The notes: generated from the sequence alone by a model not told the origin. Counted from the stretch's first letter, positions 21,701 to 32,165 are shown. The stretch is 64,000 nt of DNA from Nepenthes gracilis (GCA_033239525.1 BSYO01000002.1:13798626-13862625), one strand, 5' to 3'. Translations and numbers: made by a program.

Positions 21701-21749
21701 CTATTTATGGGCAGGATGGGAGTCACTCTCTTGCCTAGCGCAGCACGTC
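21701..21749 (-). promoter_or_regulatory. Possible promoter of antisense unit III (D)
   Basis: Minus-strand CCATAAATAG (21710-21701), with an ACGT-core motif at 21749-21744. Weaker than the other two promoters. Confidence 0.4.
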
Positions 21750-21999
21750 TACCAGCAGACGTCTTTCATGGAATAGGAAAGACCCCTAATCAGACGCAAC
21801 CCAGGGCGTGCGAATCTTACCAGTCGGGGTGATGAGTCACAGCAGCATCAAAAAAGCCTGCGCAGTCTCCTGGGGAAAGCGCAGTCTCCTGGGTTTAGGG
21901 TATGTTGAGAATATTTTTCAAAATGGCGTGAAACCTAAAACTATTTTTATTTCCTCCACAAAAATTTCACACCAACACGCTAAAATATCCAAAATCACT

Positions 22000-22330
22000 A
22001 AGCAACCGTCTCGACGTGTGGATAATTGATTTAACTCACATCATTTGGCCAATCCATATAGCCTAAAAGACATGAACAAATCCACAAAGTATCTGCCAGC
22101 TTGTTATACTTGTGAAAAGATTGGCCACATTCGTTCCCACTGCTGCACCATGAACTTTTCATACAACCAAAGAGAAGAGCTAAAAATGAATACACTTGTT
22201 TCTCACATTCAGACATTAAATGAATAAGTAAAAAGATTGAATGAGAAAATAAATTTAGTGAGACAAGTATGGGTCAAGAAAAGTGAGCTTCATTACCCTT
22301 TGACCATTCATGACAAAAAAAGGGAGTCCT
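22000..22330 (+). pseudogene. gag zinc-knuckle fragment of the SIRE-like remnant
   Basis: Contains an intact CX2CX4HX4C knuckle, 'CYTCEKIGHIRSHC' (~22102-22143), followed after one stop (22226) by 'VKRLNEKINLVRQVWVKKSEL', a stretch typical of the gag-protease junction in this copia lineage. The frame then ends at TGA ~22328. The knuckle would bind the genomic RNA in the particle. Confidence 0.75.
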
Positions 22331-22745
22331 GATTCATTTTGATAGAGGGAGATTAGGAGAGACATGATTATTTATGTTAGGGGGAGCCTTGTCATTTTTG
22401 TGAGGGGGAGTGCTTCCTAGATTTCAGTACTGCTTGTATTTCATTCCTATTACTACTACATATTGGTTTCCTACTTCTATTGTTATTATTTTATTTTATG
22501 CCTTGTGGTACTAACCCTACTTGACCAAGCAACTCAATTACAGTATTGACGCGACAGTCACAATTTTGACACAGTAGTGCTAGTATAGATTTATACATTT
22601 TTGTATTGCATCATTTATGTTTCTCACTAGGCGCAGATTATTATGTATACGGGTTCTATATCGGTAGTGTCTGAACCCGTATTTCTATTGTAATTATATT
22701 CTTTTTTCTTATGGGTTTGGTCATGGAATTGCCAAAGGGGGAGAT

Positions 22746-23800
22746 TGTTAGGGTCTTTTTTATGATTGGCACATTCCGTGACAATATGTACTATTGTATC
22801 GATGTTGGGTTATGACTTATTGAGATACTACATCAACACATATCTATTGCTGTCCGTTCTGACTTCCAGGGATACCATGCATACCGTGTGCTCTCCACTC
22901 GCTCGAGCCCAAAATTTCAAAGCCCTGCGCTCTCCGTGCGCTCTCTACCAGCTCGACCCCAAAAACCAGAAACACTGCGCTCGCCATGCGCTCGAGCGTA
23001 AAATCCAGAAAGGACCCACTCGTTGCCTGCCGCCCCCGCGCTCGAGCACACGTAGGGTTTCTCTAGAAATTCTCCATGCGCCCGCCGAGAGCTCAAGCTG
23101 CGCTCGAGCGCCGCGTCAACGAATAATTTTTTAAATGCGATTTTTGCGCCCTCTATAAATACTTGTCTTATAATTTTGAAACCCTGGACTCTTGGCAGAT
23201 CAATTTCATGCCCCACTTAAGAAGAATCTTGTTCATACTCCATTGATCTTGCTTCTTTTGAGAAAACTAAAAGCTACAACATTGAGCTTCATGTTATAAC
23301 AAGTTTTCTCTACATTTTTCTTTACCATTCAAATACTTCCATCCTTCTACCTTCGTTGGAGACATTGGTACGTTGAAGAAGGATATTCGATCATGTTCAG
23401 CAATTCAAGTGGCTAAAGAGGGAAGATTGATGTTAAGATTGGAAGGTGTCCGGTTCTATTATCGCGGACAAATCCAAGGAGTTCCTTGGAAGGGATCACA
23501 AGATAGGAGTTAGTCTGCTAGGTTAGCACGTCGTTACCACCTGATCTGTAAGTTGATTTTCATAGTGCATTGCTTCCCTGGCCGTTGAAACCTGAAGGAT
23601 TTTTCTCGATTACCGTGGGTATCGAGTTTTTCCTTCGTCACCAAAAATTATACCTTTTTATTATTGTTTATACTTGTTTATATTTTTCATACTTGTTAGT
23701 TTTATTCACATCTAGAAATAAATATTATTTACGTATATTAAATATTTAATTTTTATTACTTCCTCTATTTTTACCGTGGTCGAAACTTGATTGTACATTT
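22746..23800 (+). repeat. 3' LTR of the SIRE-like remnant (right edge approximate)
   Basis: Starts TGTTAGGGTC right after the polypurine tract. CTCTATAAATACTTG at ~23147 is a TATA box. The pair TTACCGTGGGTATCG and TTACCGTGGTCG (~23610 and ~23775) belongs to the U5 side. With no second LTR the end is uncertain (23640-23810). Confidence 0.65.
22885..23020. repeat. GC-rich tandem repeats in the U3 of the SIRE-like LTR
   Basis: About three imperfect ~45-bp units built on TGCGCTC...CTCGAGC, each followed by a C/A-rich arm (CCCAAAATTTC, CCCCAAAAACC, GTAAAATCC). It lies upstream of the TATA box at ~23147. Confidence 0.6.
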
Positions 23801-24429
23801 TAGGACCAAAAGTCCTTTTTCACATACAATACTATAATAAATAATAGAAACCAATGCAATGGCCATGCAGAGCTCCCATGTTAATTTCCATATTACAGAA
23901 ACAAGTGATATTTAGTAACAACCATAAATTATAATAGAAATCAATACATTGTCTATTTTAGTGGCTTAATCTTAAATTATATATATATATATATATTAAA
24001 ATACAGATTTAACTTGTGATATATTGGGTGATTCAATTATCGATACGGTACTTGGTTCGAGGCCAATTCGGGTTGATTTCGTAGCACAATTATTTAAAAA
24101 TTCGGTTATCGGTTCGTAACTGATTTAATGGTTGGTTCAAGGGATTGGCCGTACCAATTTTTATTATTTATTTTTATCACTTGTGAACTGGTTTAGATGA
24201 ACCGGTTCAATGATTCAAGGCATCTACACTTGCTAAAAATTTCAGCATTTGACCGGTTCTTTTACTTAATCTGAGGCTTAGTTCGGGAGTCGATTCGAAA
24301 TATATTTTTACTGGTTGATATCTTTATATTTTCTCATAATATTTTGGTTACTTTGGGTACTGGTTTAATTGTTTTGGATATAAAAAGTGGGCCGGTTCAA
24401 CAGCCCAAATTCCACCATCAATATGGATG

Positions 24430-24929
24430 TGTTGGGGCAAACGGGTCGTCCGAACATAATACTCCAAAGCGCAGTGACCGAGAGGACAAAATACTCGGAC
24501 AAAGGGAGAGCGCTCGGACGGACAACCAAAAGGAGAAACAGAAAATCGAGAGAAAACACACGAGATTTAACGTGGAAACCCTTCTGTAACCGAAGGAAAA
24601 AAAGAGAAGAATAGAGAGTGAAAAGAAAAGAGTATTTTCTTGGTTTGTTCTGGAGAGTTTTTCCCTTTGACTTATTGGGTGTGTAGCGGATACTCCATCT
24701 TGGAGGTTTATAACTTATTTCACATAGTGGATTTGTTATTGACTCTACTCCAGTGGTTTTTTCCTTCTGTTACAGAAATGTTTTCAGGTTAAATCTCGTG
24801 TATTTTCTCTCGGTTTTCTATTTCTGCTTTTGGCTGTTCGTCCGAGCGCTCTCCCTTTGTCCGAGTGTTTTGTCCTCTCGGTCACTGCGCTTTGGAGCAT
24901 TCTGTCCAGATGCCCCGTTTACCCCAACA
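24430..24929 (+). repeat. 5' LTR of H, palindromic: U3 replaced by inverted U5
   Basis: 500 bp, against 862 bp for the 3' LTR. The last 332 bp (24598-24929) align base for base with 27029-27360. The first ~161 bp (24430-24590) are instead the reverse complement of the U5 end (24769-24929, also 27200-27360), from TGTTGGGG through CTCCAAAGCGCAGTGACC to TTTAACGTG. The ~530 bp of U3 with the TATA box, present in the 3' LTR, are missing. As it stands this LTR has no normal promoter and would fold into a long hairpin. Confidence 0.92.
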
Positions 24930-24931
24930 AG

Positions 24932-24942
24932 TGGTATCAGAG
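24932..24942 (+). other. Primer-binding site of H (initiator Met tRNA)
   Basis: TGGTATCAGAG two bases after the LTR end CCCCAACA; the classical plant copia primer site. Confidence 0.9.
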
Positions 24943-24966
24943 ATTGGTTTGTGAACCGTCGGTTGG

Positions 24967-25850
24967 ATGACGTCGTTGGCGAAGAAAGGGACGTTCAGTG
25001 TGGAGCAGTTCAATGGGCAAAATAATTTCATCCTTTGGCAGGAAAGGGTAAGGAATATTTTGACCAGGGAAGGAACGGTAATAGCTCTTCGGAAAAAGGA
25101 GGAGAAGCCGGAGAACCTGACCGAGGACCGGTGGCAGGACAAGAGGGATCTTGCCAACTCCACCATTAAGTTGTGTTTGGCAGACAACACACTCCAAGAG
25201 GTCCTCGGACTGTCCAACCTGGCCGAGGTCTGGGAGAAGTTTGAGAGCCGGTACAAGTCCAAGTCCATAACAACCAGGCTATATATGAAGAAGCATTTTA
25301 TGGCTTACGGTTGTCGGAAGATGAGTGCTTCGAGAAGCACTTGGGCGACTTCAATCGGCTGGTAACGCAGATGTCGGCCCTTGATGAGAAGATCAAGGAT
25401 GAGGACAAAGCGTTGGTGTTGCTGGCAATCTTGCCGGTCTTGTATGATCATATTGTCACGATGTTGCTGTTCGGGAAGGACACGCTGAAGCTGGACGAGA
25501 TGATAGCTTCCCTACTTATGAACGAGTCAAGGTGGAGGAAAAGCGGTGAGGTCTCAGGCTCTCAGCCAAGTTTTCTTGTGGCCACCAGCTGTTGGAGACG
25601 AGGGAGATCTGACCGAGGACAGAGTGGCTGGATGGAGAGGAGCAACAGTCGAAACAAGTTTGAAGGAAGGAGTTGCTTCTTGTGCGGCAAGAAAGGCCAC
25701 ATAAAGAAGGACTATCCGCGGAGGAGGCAAGATGAGGAGGGAAGAAGCAATTGTCAGGAGAAAAAGGATCAGGCTGATGATCCGAAGACCATTGCTGTCT
25801 GCGGAGACCTCCTGGTTGTCCATGCAAAGGAAGCACGGAGCCGGTCATGC
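24967..25850 (+). pseudogene. gag of element H
   Basis: Starts at ATG 24967, 25 bases after the primer site: 'MTSLAKKGTFSVEQFNGQNN' and 'FILWQERVRNIL' are the typical entry of a copia gag. Core: 'LADNTLQEVLGLSNLAEVWE', 'LAILPVLYDHIV' and 'LDEMIASLLMNE'. A one-base gain in the T run at ~25292-25296 shifts the frame (24967 frame to 25311 frame); downstream the frame is open. The zinc knuckle 'CFLCGKKGHIKKDY' (~25678-25719) has Tyr in place of the last Cys, so it is probably unable to hold zinc. Confidence 0.88.
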
Positions 25851-26230
25851 CAGGAGATGAGTTGCGTGATGGATAGTTGGGCTTCACACCATGGGACATC
25901 GTGGAAGTCCCACTTCATGAGTTATACGCCCGTTGGCCGCGGGGTGTTAAAGATGGGTAACGGTGGCCCCTCTAGGGTTGTTGGCATTGGGGATGTTTGC
26001 TTGAGGACAAGCAACGGAAATACGCTCGTGCTGGAGGGTGTGCGACATACCCCGGATCTGAGGTTGAATGTGATTTCAGTCGGGAAGCTTGATGAGGAAG
26101 GCGTCCGGATGGCATTTGGCTGGCCAGTGGAAGCTCACTAAAGACGTCTCAGTAATGGCAAGGGGAAGCAGGACATCAGGGTGGTATCTGATGGAAACCT
26201 GCATTGCCAAAAGAAATGCCAGGATGACCA
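25851..26230 (+). pseudogene. Protease of element H, active site lost
   Basis: Continues the gag frame: 'CVMDSWASHHGTSWKSHFMS' is the copia protease active-site loop, with Asp-Ser-Trp where Asp-Ser-Gly is required. 'VLKMGNGGPSRVVGIGDVCL', 'LEGVRHTPDLRLNVISVGKL' follow, as in intact copia proteases. A frameshift near 26110 leads to 'QWKLTKDVSVMARG' ... 'LYLMETC'-like text (here GWYLMETC). After this the coding sequence breaks off into unrelated frame; integrase and RT are gone. Confidence 0.85.
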
Positions 26231-26498
26231 ACGGGGGCATTGGTCAAGGTGACAGGAGAGGACGTCTGGGAGGCAGGAGAGGCCAGCCAAGAAGGAGTGC
26301 AAGGGAGAATGACAAGTCAGCGGATAAGGAGCTGAAGGAAAATGGGTTTACTCCAAGTTCAGTGGAGCAGAGGAAGGTGTTATTCAGGCTTGTAGAGGCT
26401 GATGGCGGAGTCCAATTTCAGGGGAAGCTGCCAGGAAGCAGGAGATGACGGTTGCCCAACAACGGCCAAAGTTCCCCACAAGGTTGTGAGGGGAAGTT

Positions 26499-27360
26499 TG
26501 TTGGGGTCACTCTCTTGTCGTATTTGTGTCCACGGACGTGTGGAGACAAATGGACGAGGATTTCTGGAGAAGGTCGAGAACATCCATCCTCGAGGTAGGC
26601 TGAAGAATTCGTCTGGGAACTATTGTCTGAGAAGTTGTGGAAATAGTGGATGAGGACTCATCAGAGATGTCATGTCCGAGAGGTTTCTGAAGACATGGAC
26701 GAGGACTCTGAAGCCTAGGCGTTGACTTCCTCTGTAGGCCTGCTGCAGCCGCGTTTTACAGGTGGGTAGGCGGCTGCAACTTTTAAGGTGTCAGGCCTAC
26801 TATCCTGACACACCGGGCGTGTGCTTGCCCTAAGGGGCGTAGTCCTGCCACCCTACTGGCAGTAGGGTGGCTGGCTGGGCCTAGGCCCCTTTTGCCTATA
26901 TATATGGATTGCTGCCGGTTGAGCAATGTGCAGTAGTGCGAGCTGAGCAAGATTGAGAGAGCAATCTTGGAGAGAACAAAAGGGCCATTATGAAGGAAAA
27001 AGAGGAGTACACCACCGGTGAGAGAATGGAAAAAGAGAAGAATAGAGAGTGAAAAGAAAAGAGTGTTTTCTTGGTTTGCTCTGGAGAGTTTTTCTCTTTG
27101 ACTTCTTGGGTGTGTAGCGAATACTCCATCTTGGAGGTTTGTAACCTATTTCACATAGTGGATTTGCTGTTGACTCTACTCCCGTGGTTTTTTCCTTCTG
27201 TTACAGAAGGGTTTTCACGTTAAATCTCGTGTGTTTTCTTTCCGTTTTCTGTTTCTCCTTTTGGCTGTCCGTCCGAGCGCTCTCCCTTTGTCCGAGTGTT
27301 TCGTCCTCTCGGTCACTGCACTTTGGAGCATTCTGTCCAGACGCCCTGTTTGCCCCAACA
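26499..27360 (+). repeat. 3' LTR of element H (intact form)
   Basis: 862 bp, TGTTGGGG ... CCCCAACA, preceded by the purine tract GTGAGGGGAAGTT. U3 carries GCCTATATATATGG (~26895) as TATA box. Several hairpin-forming stretches lie in U3, for example CAGCCGC...GCGGCTG (26747-26775), GTGTCAGG...CCTGACAC (26797-26820) and the CCACCCTA...TAGGGTGG arms (~26848-26871). Confidence 0.9.
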
Positions 27361-30274
27361 AGATGCTGTCACCCAGTTCTCTAGCTACTTAGGGGCCCGA
27401 CTCACATATCTTTCAAAGGTATTTTTAGATGCCGGTTTGTAATATGATAGTTCGACTTTAGTACTTGATAACTTGGCTGGTACGGCTACTGGTTCAACAG
27501 GTTCATGGCTGGTTCAGTCCATTTTCTTGGACTGCTAGAATAAGGGTGCTGGGCCGGGTTCTGTGCATTTTAGGGGTCCAATTTAATATCCATTTCAAAG
27601 CGTTTTGGGCGGCCATTCCACTGGTGGGTAGGTCAACCTCAATACATGATACTATGGCTGGGCTGGCTGCTGGTTCAATTGATTTGAATCCGGTTCGGTT
27701 AATCTTTCCCAAGCTACCACATTTAATTTGAACAGGGAAGTAAATAATCTATTCTGTCTTTGTTTGTTTTATGGCAATTTTAAGACCGGTCTAATTACAG
27801 CTAAGAGACTCATGTATAAAAATTGGTTTGGTTCATGGTTAGTTCAGGCTGAAATTCCAGCCAATTCGGGTCAAAAGTGTAGCTGAAGATTCTGCATCAA
27901 TAGTGTTCTAATGCAGACAGCTTTTATTGCAGTTTTGGTGGCTGATTCATGATCGGTTTGGGGTCAAATTTTACAGGGTGATATTTGGACATTATTACAA
28001 GGAACTTAAGTTATCATGGCTGCCGGTTCAGCCCATTTGGGGGCCAATTTGTAGGCTACAAATTCGGAATATCAGTATAACTTCTGAAATTGGGTCTGTT
28101 ATTAATGTGGGAACTGGTTCATTGACCGGTTCAGCTCATTTCCATGAGCCATTTGGTCTTGACATAGGTAAGATATTAAGCTTGTTGTACACAACATTTG
28201 GGCCTGTTTGGAGACCATTTGGTTACTGATTAAGCCAAATTACAAAGGTTGTTCTGCCTCCAAGGTGCAGCCAAGTATATCCTATATCAATATGATGATA
28301 TGAACAAGTATATGAGACAAAGCAAGTATTAGAACAATAATATTTTAAAAATGATTAATATACAACACCAAAGGAAGAAAGGAATCAAGTACACTCGCCA
28401 AATATTCAGCAAAATTCTTGCTATCTTCGGTTCTGCCTTCCCAACCTCCCTCGGTTTCCCTATGTTTCTCTTTTATTTCTCTTATGTTTTCTCTCCTTAC
28501 CTCCCAAGTTTTTCTTTCTTTTTCCCCTCCTCACTTCCTCACATGTTCTTATAAAAGCTTGGAATTGAGGTGCTGAGTCATTAGCGTAGTTAACAGCTCA
28601 TAGTTTTTCTTTCCTGAATTCCAGCTGTGTGGCTCAATTAGTATGCTGAATCATCCTCTACTTTCGCTAGGTGTTAACTTCATGTTTTGCGTAATGATAA
28701 ATTGTGATTGGTGGTTAATTTTGCTGAGGTGTGAGGCTGTGTGGGGCTGCTGTTGTGAGAGGAAAGCTGCTTTTCTCCCATTAATCAGCAGCCGTGAAAA
28801 AAGAAAAGAGAGGAAAGCTGCTGCTTCAGCAGCCGTGTGCTGTCCTGATTTTGTTCCTTCCTATTTTGCTGAATCATCTAAATTTTTGGTTAATATTTAT
28901 CTATATATTGGAGCATTTTTTATTCCTAAAATCAGCTAATGTTGCCACTTGTTTAAGTTCCCAAAGTGCCGTGCCCTACTTCTCTTTCTTTTCCTTCCAA
29001 TTTTGCTGGTTTCCCTTCCCTGCAGAGGCAGCTGATATAGCAGCTTAGCCGGCCCGCTCTCTTCTCCTTAATTTGCTGAATTTTTGCTGAGTTACTAGGC
29101 CATTTGGTGGCCTTAAGAGGCTGCCAAGTGTCTGTAAAATTGGGTTAAATTATATTAACTTTTTATGGAATTTTAGTGAGGTATGCACGAAATCAGCACC
29201 TTGCTGATTTTTATGTTGTTGCCGAGGGTGTGTGTGTGTTTTTGCTGATTTGTTTGATTATTTTGATTGAATATGATGTTGCCATGTGTGTGTGGGACTC
29301 TAATGCCATGTGTGTGTTGAATTTCTTGTTAAATTATTGAAAATTTCCTAAGTATACAGCTGCCCTGCAGCTGGCCGTGTACCCCTTGCTGAATTTTCCA
29401 AAAATTCAGCTTATTTATAAGTTGCCATGTGTGTGTGTTGTGTTGTAATATATATATATATCCTATTAATATGATGCTGAAATGGGGCTGCCGTGGATCC
29501 CTCATGCTTGCTAAATTTGGGCTGCATCTGATTGCATGCTGAATTTTTAAAATTCAGCTAAGTATAAGACTCCATTGTGTGTGTTCCTGGGTTAAAATGT
29601 ATTAACTTTTGCTTAATTAATTTAATTTGTGTTATATTAAATTAATCGAGCTAATTTCAATTACTAATCGGATGATATTTCCGTAGCTGAATATCCTTTT
29701 GCTATCCCAAGTTATTTCAATTGGTAATCGGTCGGAATTTTAGTGGTCGAGGTGTCATTTTATTAATCGTATATGGATCGGTTGCTAATTTGGTCTATTG
29801 GATAATTTTTCAAGTTAACATTATGTCCCAAGGTGAATATCTGGCTTTTTGATTTATAATCTAATCGGCATAATAAATATCGATTCAAAATTCTTAAATA
29901 TGTAGAAGTCTCTAAGTTCACGTATTTTTATTTTAGTAATTCCCTAGATGTTGGACTTTTCAGTATTCTTTGATTTCATTAATTATGATTTGCTTGATCG
30001 AGAGATACCGGGCCTTACAGGTAATAGACTTATTTAAATTTTAAAATATTATTAATTATTTTTATAAGTAATTGATAATGACTATAATAGTTAATTAATA
30101 TATTATAATTACATCTAAAGTAAATGATAGCGATATTATTTATATTTTATGTTCCTCATATTTTATTAATTCAAAATATTAATATTAAGTATGTTAATTT
30201 ATTATAGTGTCTGTTTTAATTTTGTTATATTCTCATACTTCTTCTATTTCGATATTTAATGGAATTAAATTTTT

Positions 30275-31540
30275 TGATTGGTTTGAGTAAATTCAGTTTT
30301 ATCTCGATATACTAGATCTTGATATAGTATTACAGTTGGAAAAGCCCACTGCTATTAGTGATACTAGTAGTGAGAAAGAAAAATCCTATTTTAGAGTATA
30401 AAAAAGGCAAACAGAATAAGTATGTTATTTGTGAGAATGATCATAATGAATAATATTAAGTTAACACTTCATGAAATTGAAAATGCTGTGGATTTATTAA
30501 AAACTATTGAAAATCATTTTCGATTTATGGATAAGTATCTTGCAAGATGCTGATAGTAAAACTTATTTTTTTGGTAAGTAATTAAGTTTATAAATAAGAA
30601 GAAAAATTATAAAATCAATGTTCTATCACCAAGTGATTTTCCAAATTGGGTTTAGAACATAGACGCGAGGCATCCACGGGAATCGAGAATCATATCTGTA
30701 AACCTAGATAACCGGTAACGAAAGCAAAAAAACAAACAAATAACATCGGTCCTAAGGAGTTCCTAATGCATCTCGTCGCTTGCATCCTGGCCGTCAACAT
30801 CTCGGACAATTGTCACACACAAGGCTATAACCACCTCGGTTGGTTTCATCTTGGAATTCAGTCAAAAAACCTCGGTCCAACTAGTTCGGGATTTAGCATC
30901 TTGGGTCACGTATCACGAAACTTAGCAGAAAAAAGAGGACGGTCCTTTGCTAGTACCACGATTGTTTAGAAGGGGTATAAACCAGAAACTCATCAACTTT
31001 GATCTTGTGTAGTAAGCATCATCTCGACCTAATACCTGGCGATGATAGACTTTGTTATCCATTCCAGACTGCAAGGAACTCACCCATGATCCATCTTTAT
31101 CAGTCCATTTCAGCTCTGATCTTTAGCATATGTTCAGCTCAATAGTGGGATACTCCATCTTGTCAGAATAGATCTATTACTTTGCATCCTGTCAAAGGGA
31201 GTGTTTTCCAGTTTACAACGAACGGAAGTAGTGATTTGATTAATCATTTGGGATACATTCTGAGGCATCGACTTTTTGAACCGAAGTAGTGATGGTAAAA
31301 CTCATTACAATGAAGTTTGAAGGTATTCAAGGAATGCATGAGTATATTCTTAAGATAACCAATTTAGCTGCCAAATTTAAAATCCTTGGTGTAGATGTGA
31401 ATGAATCTTTTTTGTTTCAGTTTATAATATATTCTTCTCCTCCTCAGTATAGATCTTTATAAATTCATTATAATACTATTAAATATAAATTAAATATCAA
31501 TGAATTAAGAAGTATATTTATCACGTTCTACATTCCTATA
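30275..31540 (+). pseudogene. gag of copia element E, split at 30564-31289
   Basis: First part (30275-30420): 'IQFYLDILDLDIVLQLEKPT' and 'ISDTSSEKEKSYFRV', recognisable plant copia gag. Then stops. The second part resumes at ~31290: 'VKLITMKFEGIQGMHEYI', 'ITNLAAKFKILGVDVNESFL', 'FIIYSSPPQYRSL' and 'NTIKYKLNINELRSIFI'. Removing the inserted 726 bp and one repeat copy restores the expected 'KLITMKFEG' junction context. The frame is not open anywhere for long. Confidence 0.72.
30564..31289 (-). mobile_element. Minus-strand retrocopy (LINE-type insertion) in gag of E
   Basis: Flanked by TGATAGTAAAACT (30551-30563) and TGATGGTAAAACT (31290-31302), a 13-bp target-site duplication with one mismatch. 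Its minus-strand 3' end reads ACTTACCAAAAAAA, a poly(A) tail after the same TTACC motif that ends the LINE fragment at 51242-52081. The body is richer in GC than its surroundings. Around 31115-30965 the minus strand gives 'WTDKDGSWVSSLQSG' and 'VYHRQVLGRDDAYYTRSKL', which look like coding sequence that I cannot identify. It could be a 5'-truncated LINE or a processed pseudogene. Confidence 0.6.
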
Positions 31541-31987
31541 CCAATTATAATCATAGGAAATGTGTACTTACCTTAACAATCTGTAAATCATAATAAATTA
31601 TAATAAATAGGATTCAAAAATATAATATCAATCATTAATAGCTCTGACATTTATTTAACAATAACATGAATGTAACTTGTGATAATAAAATATACTAACT
31701 AAAATTTCAATATATATCTTTTAAAATTATATTGAAACTTACAAGATAACCATAAGAAACTTGCGAACATATTTCTAAACTATCAATACTAAAATTTACA
31801 TTTATGAGATGCTTATAAAATTATAAGTTTTTACATTATTATTTAAACTAAATTAGTAATATCATTATTAATTACCGTATAATTTAATGGTTCTTCTTTA
31901 CTTTTGTTCACTAGGTATGAACTCTTATGAAATATTTGAAGGGAAAGAAAATAGTAAGAGTAAGTAAAATACTCAATAAAAATATAC

Positions 31988-32165
31988 TAGTCAATGACAT
32001 ACATACTTTTATTCAAAAATATGTTATATAAAGGAATATGAGTTATGATACATGTAAATATATAAATATATATATAATAGTCAATGACATACATACTTTT
32101 ATTTAAAAATACATTATATATAGGAATATGAGTCATGATACATGTAAATAAATAAATATATATAT
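31988..32165. repeat. 90-bp tandem repeat, two units
   Basis: Units begin TAGTCAATGACATACATAC at 31988 and 32078 and run through TATGAGT(T/C)ATGATACATGTAAATA to a TA-rich end. Few differences between the units. Confidence 0.85.

Larger units (their letters stand above)
10380..21850 (+). mobile_element. Ty3/gypsy element D, Tat lineage, 3' end lost
   Basis: Order: LTR, gag, protease, RT-RNase H, second RNase H, integrase (to 16756), then three minus-strand transcription units (about 21710-17587). The extra RNase H-like domain between RNase H and integrase and the antisense genes are known marks of the plant Tat lineage. I find no second copy of the 10380-11280 LTR, so the 3' end is missing. 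The junction with the next (copia) sequence lies near 21836-21905, where a ~15-bp motif GCGCAGTCTCCTGGG occurs twice. The pol frames hold many TAG stops, so the copy is dead. Confidence 0.88.
21905..23800 (+). mobile_element. SIRE/Maximus-like copia remnant, pol deleted
   Basis: A gag end (22000-22330) is followed within 400 bp by the 3' non-coding region of this lineage (repeated GGGGGAG tracts at 22345-22415), the polypurine block GCCAAAGGGGGAGATTG (22731-22747) and an LTR. Protease, integrase and RT are missing, so a deletion joins gag to the 3' region. No 5' LTR is seen. Lineage from these marks, moderately sure. Confidence 0.7.
24430..27360 (+). mobile_element. Small copia element H (gag-protease only) with a restructured 5' LTR
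   Basis: A complete short element: 5' LTR (24430-24929), tRNA-iMet primer site, gag and protease (24967-~26230), polypurine tract and 3' LTR (26499-27360). Integrase, RT and RNase H are absent, so it depended on enzymes made elsewhere. The flanks GGATG (24425-24429) and AGATG (27361-27365) share GATG, a likely target-site duplication within LTR F. Both ends carry the inverted termini TGTTGGGG/CCCCAACA. Confidence 0.88.
24015..30019 (-). repeat. Long AT-rich LTR, family F, copy 1 (interrupted by element H)
   Basis: The right end, CGAGAGATACCGGGCCTTACA, gives on the minus strand TGTAAGGCCCGGTATC, a typical start of a large gypsy LTR. Blocks of the interior recur in F copy 2: the GGTTCA-rich part (24030-24430 and 27361-28230 versus 32880-34260), the block at 28300-28560 versus 36400-36660, and the 'GAATTTTT..AAATTCAGCT' block (29540-29660 versus 36900-37040). 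The left end is approximate. Element H sits inside at 24430-27360. No pol adjoins it, so it is a solo LTR or a fragment. Confidence 0.6.

Noticed and set aside
20870..21840. Possible 3' LTR of element D
   Set aside because: I compared it with 10380-11280 and found no shared blocks; the region instead shows a third antisense-strand unit.
28351..29048. Several open frames of 65-100 codons on the plus strand
   Set aside because: They fall in a long AT-rich LTR that recurs at 36230-37304, are of low complexity, and lack any domain.
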